DNA of 51,368 nt from Planctomycetota bacterium (GCA_029260825.1 JAJDCM010000170.1:1-51368), one strand, 5' to 3'. Counted from the stretch's first letter, positions 9,244 to 18,395 are shown. Notes: generated from the sequence alone by a model not told the origin. Made by a program: numbers and translations.

Positions 9244-10029
9244 TTGGTCGATCAAGTGGATTGGTACGACCTTCCGCTCTACTACGACATCATCTTCGAG
9301 GAAGACACGGTTCTCGAAGCTGATTTTCTCGAGTCTTTGCAGCGTCAGCACGGACGAACTCGTGGAAAGAAGGCCATCGAGCCCGCCTGCGGCAGCGGAA
9401 GGCTCCTGGCCGAACTTTCGAGACGGGGCTGGGACGTCCACGGTCTCGATGGAAACGAAGCCATGCTCGAGTTCGCCGAGAAATGGCGAAAAGACGCGGG
9501 CCTTTCCTACACGCTAGCATCGGGAAGGCTCGAGTCGTTTCGAGCAGAAGGTCACCATGACCTGGCCTTTTGCCTGGTAAGCACTTTCAAGTATCTATTG
9601 ACCGAGGAGGATGCGAGGTCGCACCTGCTTTCGGTGTCTCGCTCCTTGAAGCCAGGCGGGATCTACGTGCTTGGCCTTCATTTGACCGACTATGAATCGA
9701 CCTCCCGAAGCCGAGAAAGGTGGACCGGTGAACGTCACGGAGTTCACGTCGTCTCCAACCTTCAATGCTGGCCGGCTGAGAGGGAGGAGCGCCTCGAACA
9801 GGTTCGTGTCCGGCTCAACGTGACCGAGAAGTCGAATCCGGCCCGGACCTTGGAGACACACTGGAAATTCAGGACTTATAGCCTCCAGGAGCTTCGTAGC
9901 TTGCTTGCCACGGCCCCATTCTTCGAGCTCGTTGCCACCCATGATTTCTACTATGACCCGGATACCGAGACGCCTTTTGACGGGGAACGTCTAGATGTCG
10001 TCCTGGTTCTTCGGCGCGTCAAGAAATGA
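9244..10029 (+). CDS. Class I SAM-dependent methyltransferase
   Basis: A 261-aa methyltransferase of Rossmann type. Near the N-terminus is YDLPLYYDIIF, as in many small SAM methyltransferases. Motif I is IEPACGSGRLLAELSRRG, followed by the acidic ribose-binding residue in VHGLDGNEAML, and a later motif is LKPGGIYVLGLHL. The substrate cannot be read from the sequence. I chose TTG 9244 because of the AGGAG eight bases upstream and because homologous methyltransferases begin close to the YDLPLYYD element; GTG 9256 is an alternative. It is coupled to msrB, with two bases between stop and start, which may only reflect operon packing. Confidence 0.88.
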   Translation: MVDQVDWYDLPLYYDIIFEEDTVLEADFLESLQRQHGRTRGKKAIEPACGSGRLLAELSRRGWDVHGLDGNEAMLEFAEKWRKDAGLSYTLASGRLESFRAEGHHDLAFCLVSTFKYLLTEEDARSHLLSVSRSLKPGGIYVLGLHLTDYESTSRSRERWTGERHGVHVVSNLQCWPAEREERLEQVRVRLNVTEKSNPARTLETHWKFRTYSLQELRSLLATAPFFELVATHDFYYDPDTETPFDGERLDVVLVLRRVKK

Positions 10030-10134
10030 TCAATTTCGGGCCAAGATAGTCCCGGATCAGTGTGTTTGCACTTTGGTGGTTCCCGGGTGCCGCGGTTTCT
10101 GCTATCATCGCTCCGTAACTAGGGGGGAGCGGGT

Positions 10135-10146
10135 GGCGATATCGCC
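10135..10146. promoter_or_regulatory. Perfect 12-base palindrome upstream of the SBBP gene
   Basis: GGCGATATCGCC reads the same on both strands and lies 54 bases before the start of the SBBP-repeat gene, in the 171-base gap after the methyltransferase gene. It could be an operator, but short palindromes also arise by chance. In the same gap TTGCTC (10157-10162) and TAATCT (10179-10184), 16 bases apart, form only a weak promoter candidate. Confidence 0.25.
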
Positions 10147-10200
10147 GTGGGTGGGTTTGCTCCAAAGATATCCGCTTCTAATCTAAATTGAGGGGCGAAG

Positions 10201-12711
10201 ATGGGATTACATTCCGGGCTTGGGCTCCGCCGTGGGTCCTCTGCCTTCCTGCGTACTTTGCTTTTTGCTGGTCCTCTTTTGCTATCTAGCTGGCTAGGAT
10301 TTGGGTCAGGGCCGATCCAAAATCAGCGGCAAGTACAGAGTGAACCGCGAGGCGAGACAACCGAGTCCAGGGTGCGTCAACCGATGACGTTCGTCCTGAA
10401 TGAGGGCCAGTGGACCCATGGCGCAAAATTTGTCGCCAGGAAGGGGAGGGAAGCCTATTACCTTTCCCCGCACTCCATTACCGCTCAGGTCGTCTCCTCA
10501 GAATCCCGGTCGAGCCGGGTCCTCAACGTGGCTCTCGAGTTCGAGGGAGCCAGTAAAGAAGTTCAACTGCGAGGTGAGGGGCCTCACGGAGTACGACATT
10601 TCTTTCGAGGCACCGACCCGAAGGAGTGGCGCCGAGACGTTGCCGCCTTTGACCAGGTTCTCTATCAGGATCTTTACCCGGGAATCGATCTTCGAGTTCG
10701 TGAGTTAGAAGGTCATCTTGAGTATGACTTATTACTTTCTCCTGAGGCTGACCTTTCCGATGTGATTTTCCACTGTAAGGGCGGCCAAGGGCTCTCGATC
10801 CTCAAGGATGGTTCACTTGTTGTTTCCACCGCTCTTGGGGACATGCAACAGAAGAAGCCCCGCACGTGGCAGGTTCAGGAAAACGGCAGGAAGCTGCCGA
10901 TTGAATGCAACTATGTCCGGCTCGATGCAAATCGATATGGATTCGAAGTCGAAGGAGTGAAGCCGGGTCTACCGATCGTGATCGATCCAGGGATCGAGTG
11001 GTCCACGTATGTTGGAGGCACCGGCGACGAACATGTTTATGACGTCGTCGTGAGTGCGTCCGGAACGGTCACCATTACCGGTGAAACGAGTTCGAGCGAC
11101 TTCCCACTGACTCCCGGTGTGCACGACAACATGCTCGGGGGGTCAAGCGATGTCTTCGTGACTCGACTGGGTGTGGATGCATCCGAAGTCTTGTTTTCGA
11201 CATTTCTCGGTGGTTCCCTTCGCGAGGCTCCCAAGGTTCTTCTCCTGGACAACAACGAAGATCTGATTATCGCCGGAGAAACGAACTCGCCCGACTTCCC
11301 GTTGACGGCGGGTGCCCCTGACACATCTCGAGATGAACTTGAAGGCTTTCTCGTTCATCTTTCCGGAGACGGAGCAACACTCCTCTATTCGACTTACTTC
11401 GGGGGGACGAACCACGATCGTATCGAGGCGGCAGTGCTTTCCGACACAAACGAAGTGACGTTCACCGGAGAGACGTTTTCCACCGATCTGCCGACCACAT
11501 CGGGTGCGTACGACGAGTCCTCGAACGGAGGGCTGGACGCTTTTGTCGGCCGAATCCAAATGGGGGGGCAAGGTATCAACGACCTTGTGTATTCCTCCTA
11601 TCTTGGCGGCGCAAAGTTCGATTTCGGTCGTGGATTGGCAACGGATTCCTCCGGGCGGACGCTCGTGGTTGGACGCACGTTTTCGCCTCTCTTTCCCACG
11701 ACGGCAGGAGCCTTTGACACGACCTACGGTGGAAAAGGAGACGGCTTCCTGGCTCGCGTCAGTGCGGATGGAAGTACTCTGGAGTATGCAACATTCATCG
11801 GAAGCACCGGATTCGATTCTGCCGAATGTGTCGCCTCATCTTTGCTTGATGAGGTCGTCGTCGGTGGAGATACCTGGAGTAGCGACTTCGAAACCACGGC
11901 AGGAGTTGTCCAGAGCAACCTGAGCGGCTCCAGTGATTCATTTCTTGCTCGCTTTGACCTGCAAGGTTCGGGAGCAGCGGATCGGGTCTGGTCCAGTCTT
12001 TTCGGTGGAGAACGAACCGAGTCGTTGTTCGAGATCTGTCTGGATGAACTGGGTGACATCAATGCGGTCGGCTTTACCCGCTCCCGGGTGTATCCAACGA
12101 CGCCGGACGCCAGCGAAACCGAACCGGTTGAGGTCGGGAGTCGAAATGACGGCTTCTTCGTGCGGCTGAAGGCCGATGGAACCGAAACGCTTCACTCGAC
12201 CTACGTCCGAGGAGATGGAGATGTCCTTGCGTCTGCCATCGCTCTTGAAGGTCTCGGGTCTGCGGTTCTGGTGGGGGAAACATCCACTTCCGTGTCCTTC
12301 ACAACCACGACCGGGGTCTTCCAGAAAAACCCCGCCGGTGGTGACTACGAGGTTTACGTTCGCCGACTGACCATCCCTCAAGACGTCGAGTCCTCCATGG
12401 TTCCTCAGTCGTCGACGGTGGTTGCTGGCGAGCGGATTTCGATGGATGTTACCGCAACGAACAACACCGCCTCGGGGCAAATCCTCAGCGGAAGGATGAC
12501 CCTCTTTCATGTCGATGGGACTCCCAGCGTTGATAATCCGGTGGTCGGTCCCATCAATCGTATTCTTCCTGGTAGTCGCACGGCGAACAAGACGTTCCGC
12601 TATCGAATCCCTGAAGGAACCGCACCGGGGTTCTATATTTTGCGTCTCATTCTCGCGAGACAAGGCGATGTCCTCTCCCTCTCGAGTTTTCCTTTTGAAG
12701 TAACTCCGTAG
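10201..12711 (+). CDS. Secreted SBBP-type beta-propeller repeat protein
   Basis: An 836-aa exported protein. After an N-terminal signal segment comes a region of about 230 residues beginning FVLNEGQW and containing LYPGIDLRV, the domain usually found ahead of SBBP repeats. From about residue 262 (GIEWSTYVGG) onward come some seven SBBP repeats of roughly 50-60 residues, each with variations of STFLGG, a GETxSxDFP-like strand and DVFVTRL. The final roughly 110 residues look like an Ig/CARDB-type beta-sandwich (VVAGERISMDVTATN). Proteins of this kind are usually cell-surface or secreted; ligands are unknown. GAGGGG five bases before the ATG supports the start. No C-terminal sorting signal was seen. 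It is probably a separate transcription unit. Confidence 0.9.
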   Translation: MGLHSGLGLRRGSSAFLRTLLFAGPLLLSSWLGFGSGPIQNQRQVQSEPRGETTESRVRQPMTFVLNEGQWTHGAKFVARKGREAYYLSPHSITAQVVSSESRSSRVLNVALEFEGASKEVQLRGEGPHGVRHFFRGTDPKEWRRDVAAFDQVLYQDLYPGIDLRVRELEGHLEYDLLLSPEADLSDVIFHCKGGQGLSILKDGSLVVSTALGDMQQKKPRTWQVQENGRKLPIECNYVRLDANRYGFEVEGVKPGLPIVIDPGIEWSTYVGGTGDEHVYDVVVSASGTVTITGETSSSDFPLTPGVHDNMLGGSSDVFVTRLGVDASEVLFSTFLGGSLREAPKVLLLDNNEDLIIAGETNSPDFPLTAGAPDTSRDELEGFLVHLSGDGATLLYSTYFGGTNHDRIEAAVLSDTNEVTFTGETFSTDLPTTSGAYDESSNGGLDAFVGRIQMGGQGINDLVYSSYLGGAKFDFGRGLATDSSGRTLVVGRTFSPLFPTTAGAFDTTYGGKGDGFLARVSADGSTLEYATFIGSTGFDSAECVASSLLDEVVVGGDTWSSDFETTAGVVQSNLSGSSDSFLARFDLQGSGAADRVWSSLFGGERTESLFEICLDELGDINAVGFTRSRVYPTTPDASETEPVEVGSRNDGFFVRLKADGTETLHSTYVRGDGDVLASAIALEGLGSAVLVGETSTSVSFTTTTGVFQKNPAGGDYEVYVRRLTIPQDVESSMVPQSSTVVAGERISMDVTATNNTASGQILSGRMTLFHVDGTPSVDNPVVGPINRILPGSRTANKTFRYRIPEGTAPGFYILRLILARQGDVLSLSSFPFEVTP

Positions 12712-12744
12712 GATCCTCAACTTCTTGGACTCATTCGGCTGAAC

Positions 12745-14079
12745 ATGATGAAACAGATACCAACCTTGACCTTTTCTGCAATCGCCCTGGCTATCCTGTC
12801 CTTCACGGGGACAGCGCTTCAAGCCGGCGAACAGAGAGGAACCACACCTCCGAACATTCTTTTCATTCTTGTTGATGATCAGAGATTCGACACCGTTGGG
12901 TACGCCGGGAACTCGGTCATTCAGACACCGGCTCTCGATTTGCTTGCCGCGGATGGTGCCCGTTTCGATGCCCTCTATTCGGCGGGGCCTCGCTGTGCGC
13001 CGAGCCGGGCGTCTCTCCTCACCGGGCTCTACCCCCATCAGCAGGGGAACGGCATCCAGACCAATAAGCTCTACGCGGACTTTTCCAGCGAGACGCCGAC
13101 CCTGGCCGAGTACCTGAATGAGGCCGACTATCTGACGGCGTTTGTCGGCAAGGCTCACCTTGGAGGGGATCCAAAGGCATGGGGTTTTCAGCACACCCCG
13201 ATCTGGTTAGCCACGGGCGCAACAGCCTACGAAGATCCGCGACTCATGCTGGAAGGGCGGCAATCGGTGGTGCGAGGCTCAACAACGGAGATCTTCTCTC
13301 GTGCTGCCGTTGAGTTCCTCGAGGACCATGGGAGCTCGCAGCCCTGGTTTCTCTGGCTGGCAACAACCGCCCCTCACGCTCCCACGTGCCTGGATTGCAA
13401 CACGGATTTTCCCTACAACCAGGCGACCATCGAAGCAACTCCTCCTCCGGGACTTCCCCCGGGTACACCGATGACTGAAGTGGATTGGGCCAGCTATTAC
13501 TCAACGATTACTCATCTTGACAACGAGATCGACCTGATTCTGGATACTCTCATCACGGAGGGGCTTGACTCCAATACCTATGTCTTTGTGATCAGTGACA
13601 ACGGAATCATGAACGGTAGTCATGGAATCACCAGCAAGGGAGTCTGGTACGAGGAATCTGTCCGGCTCATGGGAGTGGCTCGAGGACCAGGAATTGCTCC
13701 CGGGACGGTATTTTCCGATCCGGCGTCCGTGGTCGACTTTCTTCCGACGTTCCTGGAAATCGCCGGTGTTTCCATTCCTTCCGCTCTTGAAGGGGTCAGC
13801 CTTCTTCCCGGCTTGACCGGAGGTTCAACCCCTCGCACGACGATCTTCGCTGAAATGGACTCGAGTTCGGTGGCACCCTGGGAGATGGTGACCGCTTTTT
13901 CCGGGTCGGCTTCCGGCTACAAGTACGTGTCACTCCTTGGCGGGTCAACCGAGATGCTTTTCGATCTCAACGTGGATCCTTTCGAGCTGACGGATCTGAT
14001 CGCTGGCGGTAGTCCCCCGATGACTGTTTTGAATCAGTTGCGCTCCCTTCATTCAACCTGGCAATCCTCGACTCCGTAG
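12745..14079 (+). CDS. Secreted type I sulfatase with canonical CAPSR motif
   Basis: Hydrolyses sulfate esters, probably of a polysaccharide or glycan, outside the cytoplasm. The 444-aa protein has a signal peptide ending near ALQAGEQ. The alkaline-phosphatase-like fold shows the metal ligands Asp44-Asp45 in FILVDDQ and ISDNG later in the protein. The formylglycine signature is CAPSR with Cys84, followed by ASLLTG, so this is the only one of the three sulfatase-family proteins in the window with a standard maturation motif. No genuine formylglycine-generating enzyme is seen here; the FGE-like domain in the kinase at 14936 lacks cysteines in the active region. ATG codons at 12745 and 12748 are both possible and neither has a strong ribosome site. 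It lies 33 bases after the SBBP gene. Confidence 0.95.
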   Translation: MMKQIPTLTFSAIALAILSFTGTALQAGEQRGTTPPNILFILVDDQRFDTVGYAGNSVIQTPALDLLAADGARFDALYSAGPRCAPSRASLLTGLYPHQQGNGIQTNKLYADFSSETPTLAEYLNEADYLTAFVGKAHLGGDPKAWGFQHTPIWLATGATAYEDPRLMLEGRQSVVRGSTTEIFSRAAVEFLEDHGSSQPWFLWLATTAPHAPTCLDCNTDFPYNQATIEATPPPGLPPGTPMTEVDWASYYSTITHLDNEIDLILDTLITEGLDSNTYVFVISDNGIMNGSHGITSKGVWYEESVRLMGVARGPGIAPGTVFSDPASVVDFLPTFLEIAGVSIPSALEGVSLLPGLTGGSTPRTTIFAEMDSSSVAPWEMVTAFSGSASGYKYVSLLGGSTEMLFDLNVDPFELTDLIAGGSPPMTVLNQLRSLHSTWQSSTP

Positions 14080-14144
14080 GCTGATCTTGCCTGGGTTCCT
14101 CGCCTGATCCGTTGACTTCTCCTTCGGTGTCAAAACACGAGCAA

Positions 14145-14179
14145 GCTTCGATTTGATGCCGTGTGAAGCGAGTTTTTTT
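14145..14179 (+). terminator. Possible intrinsic terminator after the sulfatase gene
   Basis: GCTTC (14145-14149) can pair with GAAGC (14165-14169), followed after three bases by a run of seven T (14173-14179). The stem is short and the loop is 15 bases, so this is a weak candidate, but the position between the sulfatase gene and the next promoter fits. Confidence 0.35.
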
Positions 14180-14212
14180 CGGCCTTTCTATAAGGGCAAC
14201 CTTGGTTAGGGC

Positions 14213-14231
14213 TTACGAAACACCCTCGTAA
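14213..14231. promoter_or_regulatory. Inverted repeat abutting the -35 element
   Basis: TTACGA and TCGTAA form a perfect six-base inverted repeat separated by seven bases. It ends one base before the -35 hexamer of the sigma/kinase promoter, the usual place for an activator site or an operator. No family is assigned. Confidence 0.4.
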
Positions 14232-14260
14232 TAGACGCTGGGGAGCTGCTTCGTTATAAT
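14232..14260 (+). promoter_or_regulatory. Sigma-70 type promoter for the ECF sigma/kinase operon
   Basis: The -35 element TAGACG (14232-14237) is separated by exactly 17 bases from a perfect TATAAT (14255-14260). The expected start of transcription is near 14267, giving a leader of about 49 bases before GTG 14316. Confidence 0.6.
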
Positions 14261-14315
14261 GGGGCGGATAATAGGGAAGATTCAGATGACTACGTAACAA
14301 GTAGGGGGTCCAAAC

Positions 14316-14930
14316 GTGATCGAACCGAGGCACGTGTGGTCGCAAAGTCTTGAGACAGCTGTCCTCTTGCGGCGCGTTCAAGGGGGAAGTTCAGGAGCCA
14401 TGGATCAGCTTCTGGATCGATACCACTCTCGAGTCTTCCGATTTGTTCGTCGGAAAATCGGAAAGCGCCTCCGCACTCAGCTTGAATCGGGAGACGTGGT
14501 CCAGGACGTCATGGTCCAGGTATGCCGTTCGGTGAAGGGCTTTGTTCCCAGAAACGAAAGATCGTTCTATCGCTGGCTGAGCCAGGTTGTCGAAAACCGG
14601 GTCCGCAATCTCGGGCGGAGCCAGCTGAGGCGCCCCCTAACTCTGATCGAGCAGCAAGAGCTCGATGAAGTTGAGGACAACATTTCATCCGAGGAACAGG
14701 CGTGGGCGACCGCTCAGCGCCTTGAAGATCGCCAGCTCCTTTCCAGAGCGATGGATTCTTTGTCGACCGATCACTCTCGACTGATTCGACTCCGGAATTA
14801 CTCCGGCTTCTCCTTTGCCAGAATTGGCGAGAAGTTAGGCAAATCGGAAGATGCGGCATGGATGGCCCACAAGAGAGCCAAGGTGGAGCTGGTCAAAGCA
14901 CTCCATTCTCTTCGCCACAGCTCGGTTTAG
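14316..14930 (+). CDS. ECF-type RNA polymerase sigma factor, kinase-linked
   Basis: A 204-aa sigma-70 family factor of the extracytoplasmic-function group. Region 2 covers about residues 25-95, with LDRYHSRVFRFVRR, then GDVVQDVMVQVCRS at region 2.2, then RSFYRWLSQVVENRVRNLGR. Region 4 at about 145-200 carries the helix-turn-helix (FARIGEKLGKSEDAAWMAHKRA). It begins with GTG preceded by AGGGGG at a seven-base spacing. The kinase gene starts five bases after its stop, so the two are surely co-transcribed. Planctomycete ECF factors are often encoded beside Ser/Thr kinases, and control by phosphorylation is a reasonable inference. No separate anti-sigma gene is present. Confidence 0.93.
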   Translation: MIEPRHVWSQSLETAVLLRRVQGGSSGAMDQLLDRYHSRVFRFVRRKIGKRLRTQLESGDVVQDVMVQVCRSVKGFVPRNERSFYRWLSQVVENRVRNLGRSQLRRPLTLIEQQELDEVEDNISSEEQAWATAQRLEDRQLLSRAMDSLSTDHSRLIRLRNYSGFSFARIGEKLGKSEDAAWMAHKRAKVELVKALHSLRHSSV

Positions 14931-14935
14931 ACCCG

Positions 14936-17557
14936 ATGCCTTCCCGGGATGAAGACCGTCCGGCGGCCAAGGACTCCCGAACGAGAGTTGATGTTCTTCT
15001 TTCTGAATTCATCGATCGAGCGGAAGCCGGGCTTGAACCCTCCGAGACATCCTTCGTGGGCCGACTCTCTGATGAAGGGGCACGAAAACGCCTGGCGGTT
15101 CTGATTCAGGAATATCGGAAACTTGGAGATCTCCTTCCCGATCCGTCCGATCCAATCGGAACCTTGGGAAGCTACAAGGTGGGAAAGGAGATCGCGCGGG
15201 GGGGAATGGGAATCGTCTACGCCGCGGTTGATTCAGATGGAAACGATGTGGCGATCAAGATGCTGCCCAAGGGTGTCTACCTGGAGGAGACCACGATTTC
15301 TCGCTTTGAGCGAGAACGGGAGATCCTGAAGAACCTTGACCACCCCGCCGTCGTCAACGTCATCGAGATTGGAGAGGACGGCGGACGACAATTCTTCGTC
15401 ATGGACCGTCTGGACGGAGGCTCGCTTGAAGAGAGGATCCGACTGCGTCGTGCCGAGCCACCGGCTCCTTCCGATGAAGAGGTGATCCTGGCAGTTACTG
15501 TCATGGCGCGTATTGCCAGGGCGACTGCGGCAGCCAACGAGCACGGTGTTGTTCACCGCGACATCAAACCCTCCAACATTCTTTTCGATGATCAAGGAAG
15601 ACCCTACCTTGCGGATTTCGGATTGGCCCACATTCAAGGTGCCTCTCACCTGACTTCGACGACGAAGCTTCTTGGAACCGCGGCGTATATTGCTCCAGAA
15701 CGCGTTCTCCGTCCGGAGATCGCATCCGGACCGGGCGTGGATGTGTTTTCCCTCGGAGTCACTTTGTTCGAGGCCATCACGCTTCAGCGACCCTTCCAGG
15801 GAACCCTGACGGATATCATTGCTGCAGTGCGATCCGGGCCACCGCAGGTCTCGATCTTCCTGGGAAGGTCCCTGGGGAGGGATCTTGATTCCATTCTGGA
15901 GAAGAGCCTCGCTGACCTTCCGTGGTTGCGGTATCCCACGGCAGCTGCTCTGGCGGAAGATCTTGAGGCCTGGCTTGCAAACGCTCCGATTCTTGCCAAT
16001 CGAGGAAGGAGAATGCGGAGGGTTGTTCGCACTCTGCGAAGAAGGCCCGGGGTTTCGGTCGGGGTCTTGATCTCCCTGCTGATCCTTCTCTTTGCGACAT
16101 TTTTTTGGGCAAGAACCAGAGCTCGGTTGAAGCAGGCTGCTCAAGATCGAATTGCCGAGCTGAACAAAGGGGCGGAAGACGCTCTTGCCACCCACAAAGA
16201 TCGCCTTGATTCGCTGGATCGGCTCCTTCATGAGAGCGCAAGAACCGGCCTTCACTCCTGGCCACTCCTCGGGGCATCCGCCGAAAGAATCGTGGACTGG
16301 GACGGCGAATATGCCGCGCTACGAGCATCTGCTGAGGTCGCCCACGACTTCGTCGATCGTGAGCTCAGAAAAGTGCTGACGGAGGACCCAAACAACGAGA
16401 CGGCCAAGGAGCTTCATCAAGAGTTTCATCTTCGGGTGGCACAACGCTTGCAGCGCCTTGGTTTCTGGCGGGAAGCCGAGCTTGAGTGGACGACCTGCGA
16501 CGATTTTCCCTGGATCAAGGAACCGGAGCGCGGAAGGCTGACCGTGAAAGTTTCACCTCCCCACTCCCTTGTTCATGTCAATCGCTATGACCTGGCTGAT
16601 CTTCCGTGGTCGGAGATCCAGGTGGAGGAGCCGGAGGGAGGCTTGACTTCTCCGATAGATCTCCCTCGCCTGGATCCGGGTTCCTACGTGGTACTCCTCC
16701 GTCGGCCAGAGGGCAAACGCTGGATTCGTGTGCCTGTTTTGATTCAACGGGGAGAGACGTCCGAAATCGAAGTCAATCTCCCCGAGGATGATCTCCTTTG
16801 CGATGATTGGGTGTACATCGCGGACGGCGCCTTCCTTGCCGGATCTGACATGCGGGCTCCGGCCAGCGAACCTCTGGTGCGACGAGATGTGGGCGATTAT
16901 TTCATGAAGGTGCATGAAGTAACGTGTGGGGAGTACGTCGAATTTGTCCAGGACGTTTCCCGATCCGGAGCCTGTCCATTCGGATCGAAAGAGAAACACG
17001 ATCCTCACGACCATATTCCCCAGGATAGCAAGGGGAAGCGGTTCGCCGTGGCCGAGAATGGCGAAGTCTTCCTCACGGAGGATGACTATTTCCGCCATGA
17101 CATCGCGATCCATCAGATCGACTGGCGGGATGCGGATCATTATGTCCAGTGGCTCAATCGACGGGGAGTTACCCGGGATGAACCATGGATCTATTCGCTA
17201 CCAACCAGTGATCAATGGGAAAAAGCGGCCCGTGGAGTCGATGGCCGGGCATTTACGTGGGGGGATCAATTCAAGTGGAATTTTGCGGCCACCTGGATAA
17301 GCCGCAACGAGCAATATCACCTGGAGCCGGGGCGATGGAAGACCGACACGTCTCCGTTCGGGGTCATGGATATGGTGGGCAACATTCGAGAGTTCTGTCT
17401 GGAGCATGATCCAAAATCGAATCGACACCTGATCCGGGGTGGGGAGGAGAGCTTCTACACCGAACCTGAGTACCGTCTATCGGCTCGTTGGGGTGGAATC
17501 AAGAGGGAAGTGAACTGGGACTTTGGAATTCGCCTGGTCCGAACTCTGAAGAAATGA
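14936..17557 (+). CDS. Membrane Ser/Thr kinase with C-terminal FGE-like (SUMF1) domain
   Basis: An 873-aa Hanks-type kinase. The kinase domain spans about residues 78-350: glycine loop ARGGMGIVY, Lys108 in VAIK, catalytic HRDIKPSN with Asp209, and metal-binding Asp227 in DFG. One membrane segment (about 372-393) is followed by a coiled, charged stretch (RLKQAAQDRIAELNKG), a beta-rich region, and from about 630 to the end an FGE-sulfatase fold (GAFLAGSD, EVTCGEYVEFV, DMVGNIREFC, LIRGGEESF, GIRLVR). The region matching the catalytic cysteines of true FGE (RGGEESFYTEPEYRLSARW) has none, so the domain is more likely a sensor or binding module. ATG 14936 lies five bases after the sigma stop; an upstream ATG at 14858 would overlap sigma by 73 bases. 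It may phosphorylate the neighbouring sigma factor (inference). Confidence 0.92.
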   Translation: MPSRDEDRPAAKDSRTRVDVLLSEFIDRAEAGLEPSETSFVGRLSDEGARKRLAVLIQEYRKLGDLLPDPSDPIGTLGSYKVGKEIARGGMGIVYAAVDSDGNDVAIKMLPKGVYLEETTISRFEREREILKNLDHPAVVNVIEIGEDGGRQFFVMDRLDGGSLEERIRLRRAEPPAPSDEEVILAVTVMARIARATAAANEHGVVHRDIKPSNILFDDQGRPYLADFGLAHIQGASHLTSTTKLLGTAAYIAPERVLRPEIASGPGVDVFSLGVTLFEAITLQRPFQGTLTDIIAAVRSGPPQVSIFLGRSLGRDLDSILEKSLADLPWLRYPTAAALAEDLEAWLANAPILANRGRRMRRVVRTLRRRPGVSVGVLISLLILLFATFFWARTRARLKQAAQDRIAELNKGAEDALATHKDRLDSLDRLLHESARTGLHSWPLLGASAERIVDWDGEYAALRASAEVAHDFVDRELRKVLTEDPNNETAKELHQEFHLRVAQRLQRLGFWREAELEWTTCDDFPWIKEPERGRLTVKVSPPHSLVHVNRYDLADLPWSEIQVEEPEGGLTSPIDLPRLDPGSYVVLLRRPEGKRWIRVPVLIQRGETSEIEVNLPEDDLLCDDWVYIADGAFLAGSDMRAPASEPLVRRDVGDYFMKVHEVTCGEYVEFVQDVSRSGACPFGSKEKHDPHDHIPQDSKGKRFAVAENGEVFLTEDDYFRHDIAIHQIDWRDADHYVQWLNRRGVTRDEPWIYSLPTSDQWEKAARGVDGRAFTWGDQFKWNFAATWISRNEQYHLEPGRWKTDTSPFGVMDMVGNIREFCLEHDPKSNRHLIRGGEESFYTEPEYRLSARWGGIKREVNWDFGIRLVRTLKK

Positions 17558-17670
17558 CCTTTATTTTTCCACGTTTCTTGTCGGGTGTTCTCCTTTCTTC
17601 GGGCGTTCTTGAATGGGGTGCCGGGGACGGCTTTTGAGCGTGATCAAAATACTGCTTTTGGAGAGTGCCC

Positions 17671-18228
17671 ATGGGGTCGGGCGAAGTTACCGATCTATTG
17701 ATGCAGTGCAGGGTTGACGAAGAGACTGCCCTGATGAAGCTTCTTCCGCTCGTCTACGATGAGTTGCGAAAGGTCGCCGACAACTGCCTCCGGAATGAGC
17801 GGGCGGACCACACTCTTCAATCAACAGCCCTCGTCCATGAGGCGTACATGCGTCTTGTTGATCAGCGCAACCGTAACTGGGAGAACCGACGCCACTTTCT
17901 TTCCATCGCAGCAACGGCCATGAGGCGGATCTTGATTCACCATGCCGAGCGGCACCGGGCAAAAAAGAGGGGAGGAGGAAAAAAGGGAGAGACCCTCTTT
18001 GAAGCCTCCTCGGTCTTCGAGGAAAGGGCTGAGGATGTCTTGGCCCTGGACGAAGCACTGAGCCGTCTTCTGAGGATTGACGAGCAAAAGGCCAAGATCG
18101 TCGAGCTGCGTTTTTTTGCGGGCCTCTCGGTGGAAGAGACAGCTCAGGTCGTCGATGTTTCCGCCCGCACCATCGAGCGGGATTGGCGGCTTGCCAAGGC
18201 CTGGTTAAGAAAAGAGATCCAGGGATGA
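17671..18228 (+). CDS. ECF-like sigma factor of the TIGR02999/Sig-70_ECF type
   Basis: A 185-aa sigma-70 family protein. The N-terminal half has the typical order of this subfamily: LLPLVYDELRKVADNCLR, HTLQSTALVHEAYMRL, NWENRRHFLSIAATAMRRILIHHA, then a basic stretch with RAKKRGGGKK. Region 4 is VELRFFAGLSVEETAQVVDVSARTIERDWRLAKAWL. ATG 17671 is chosen because GGAG (17660-17663) lies seven bases upstream; GTG 17665 would add two residues. The 113-base gap after the kinase gene shows no strong terminator, so read-through from the upstream operon is possible. The sigma activity, its partner and its target promoters are not visible here; members of this family are abundant in Planctomycetota. Confidence 0.93.
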   Translation: MGSGEVTDLLMQCRVDEETALMKLLPLVYDELRKVADNCLRNERADHTLQSTALVHEAYMRLVDQRNRNWENRRHFLSIAATAMRRILIHHAERHRAKKRGGGKKGETLFEASSVFEERAEDVLALDEALSRLLRIDEQKAKIVELRFFAGLSVEETAQVVDVSARTIERDWRLAKAWLRKEIQG

Positions 18229-18395
18229 GCCCGTAGGAAGGATAGGCCGAGAAGATGACCGCCCGTCACCCTCTCGGGTCCGACCTGACGAACCAAAGAT
18301 CCGATCGACAACGAAGGACGGATCGGGCCCGCTCTCCCCAATGGAAAGAACCGAACCCTGAAGATTCCAACGGAAAAACGATCTACAATCTCGTG

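Noticed and set aside
11938..13194. A 418-residue minus-strand open frame
   Set aside because: It lies antisense to the SBBP and sulfatase genes, is Arg-rich without recognisable motifs, and spans the junction of two real genes.
18255..18395. N-terminal 47-residue extension of the YtqB-type methyltransferase
   Set aside because: Arg/Pro-rich, not family-like; ATG 18396 gives the normal length.
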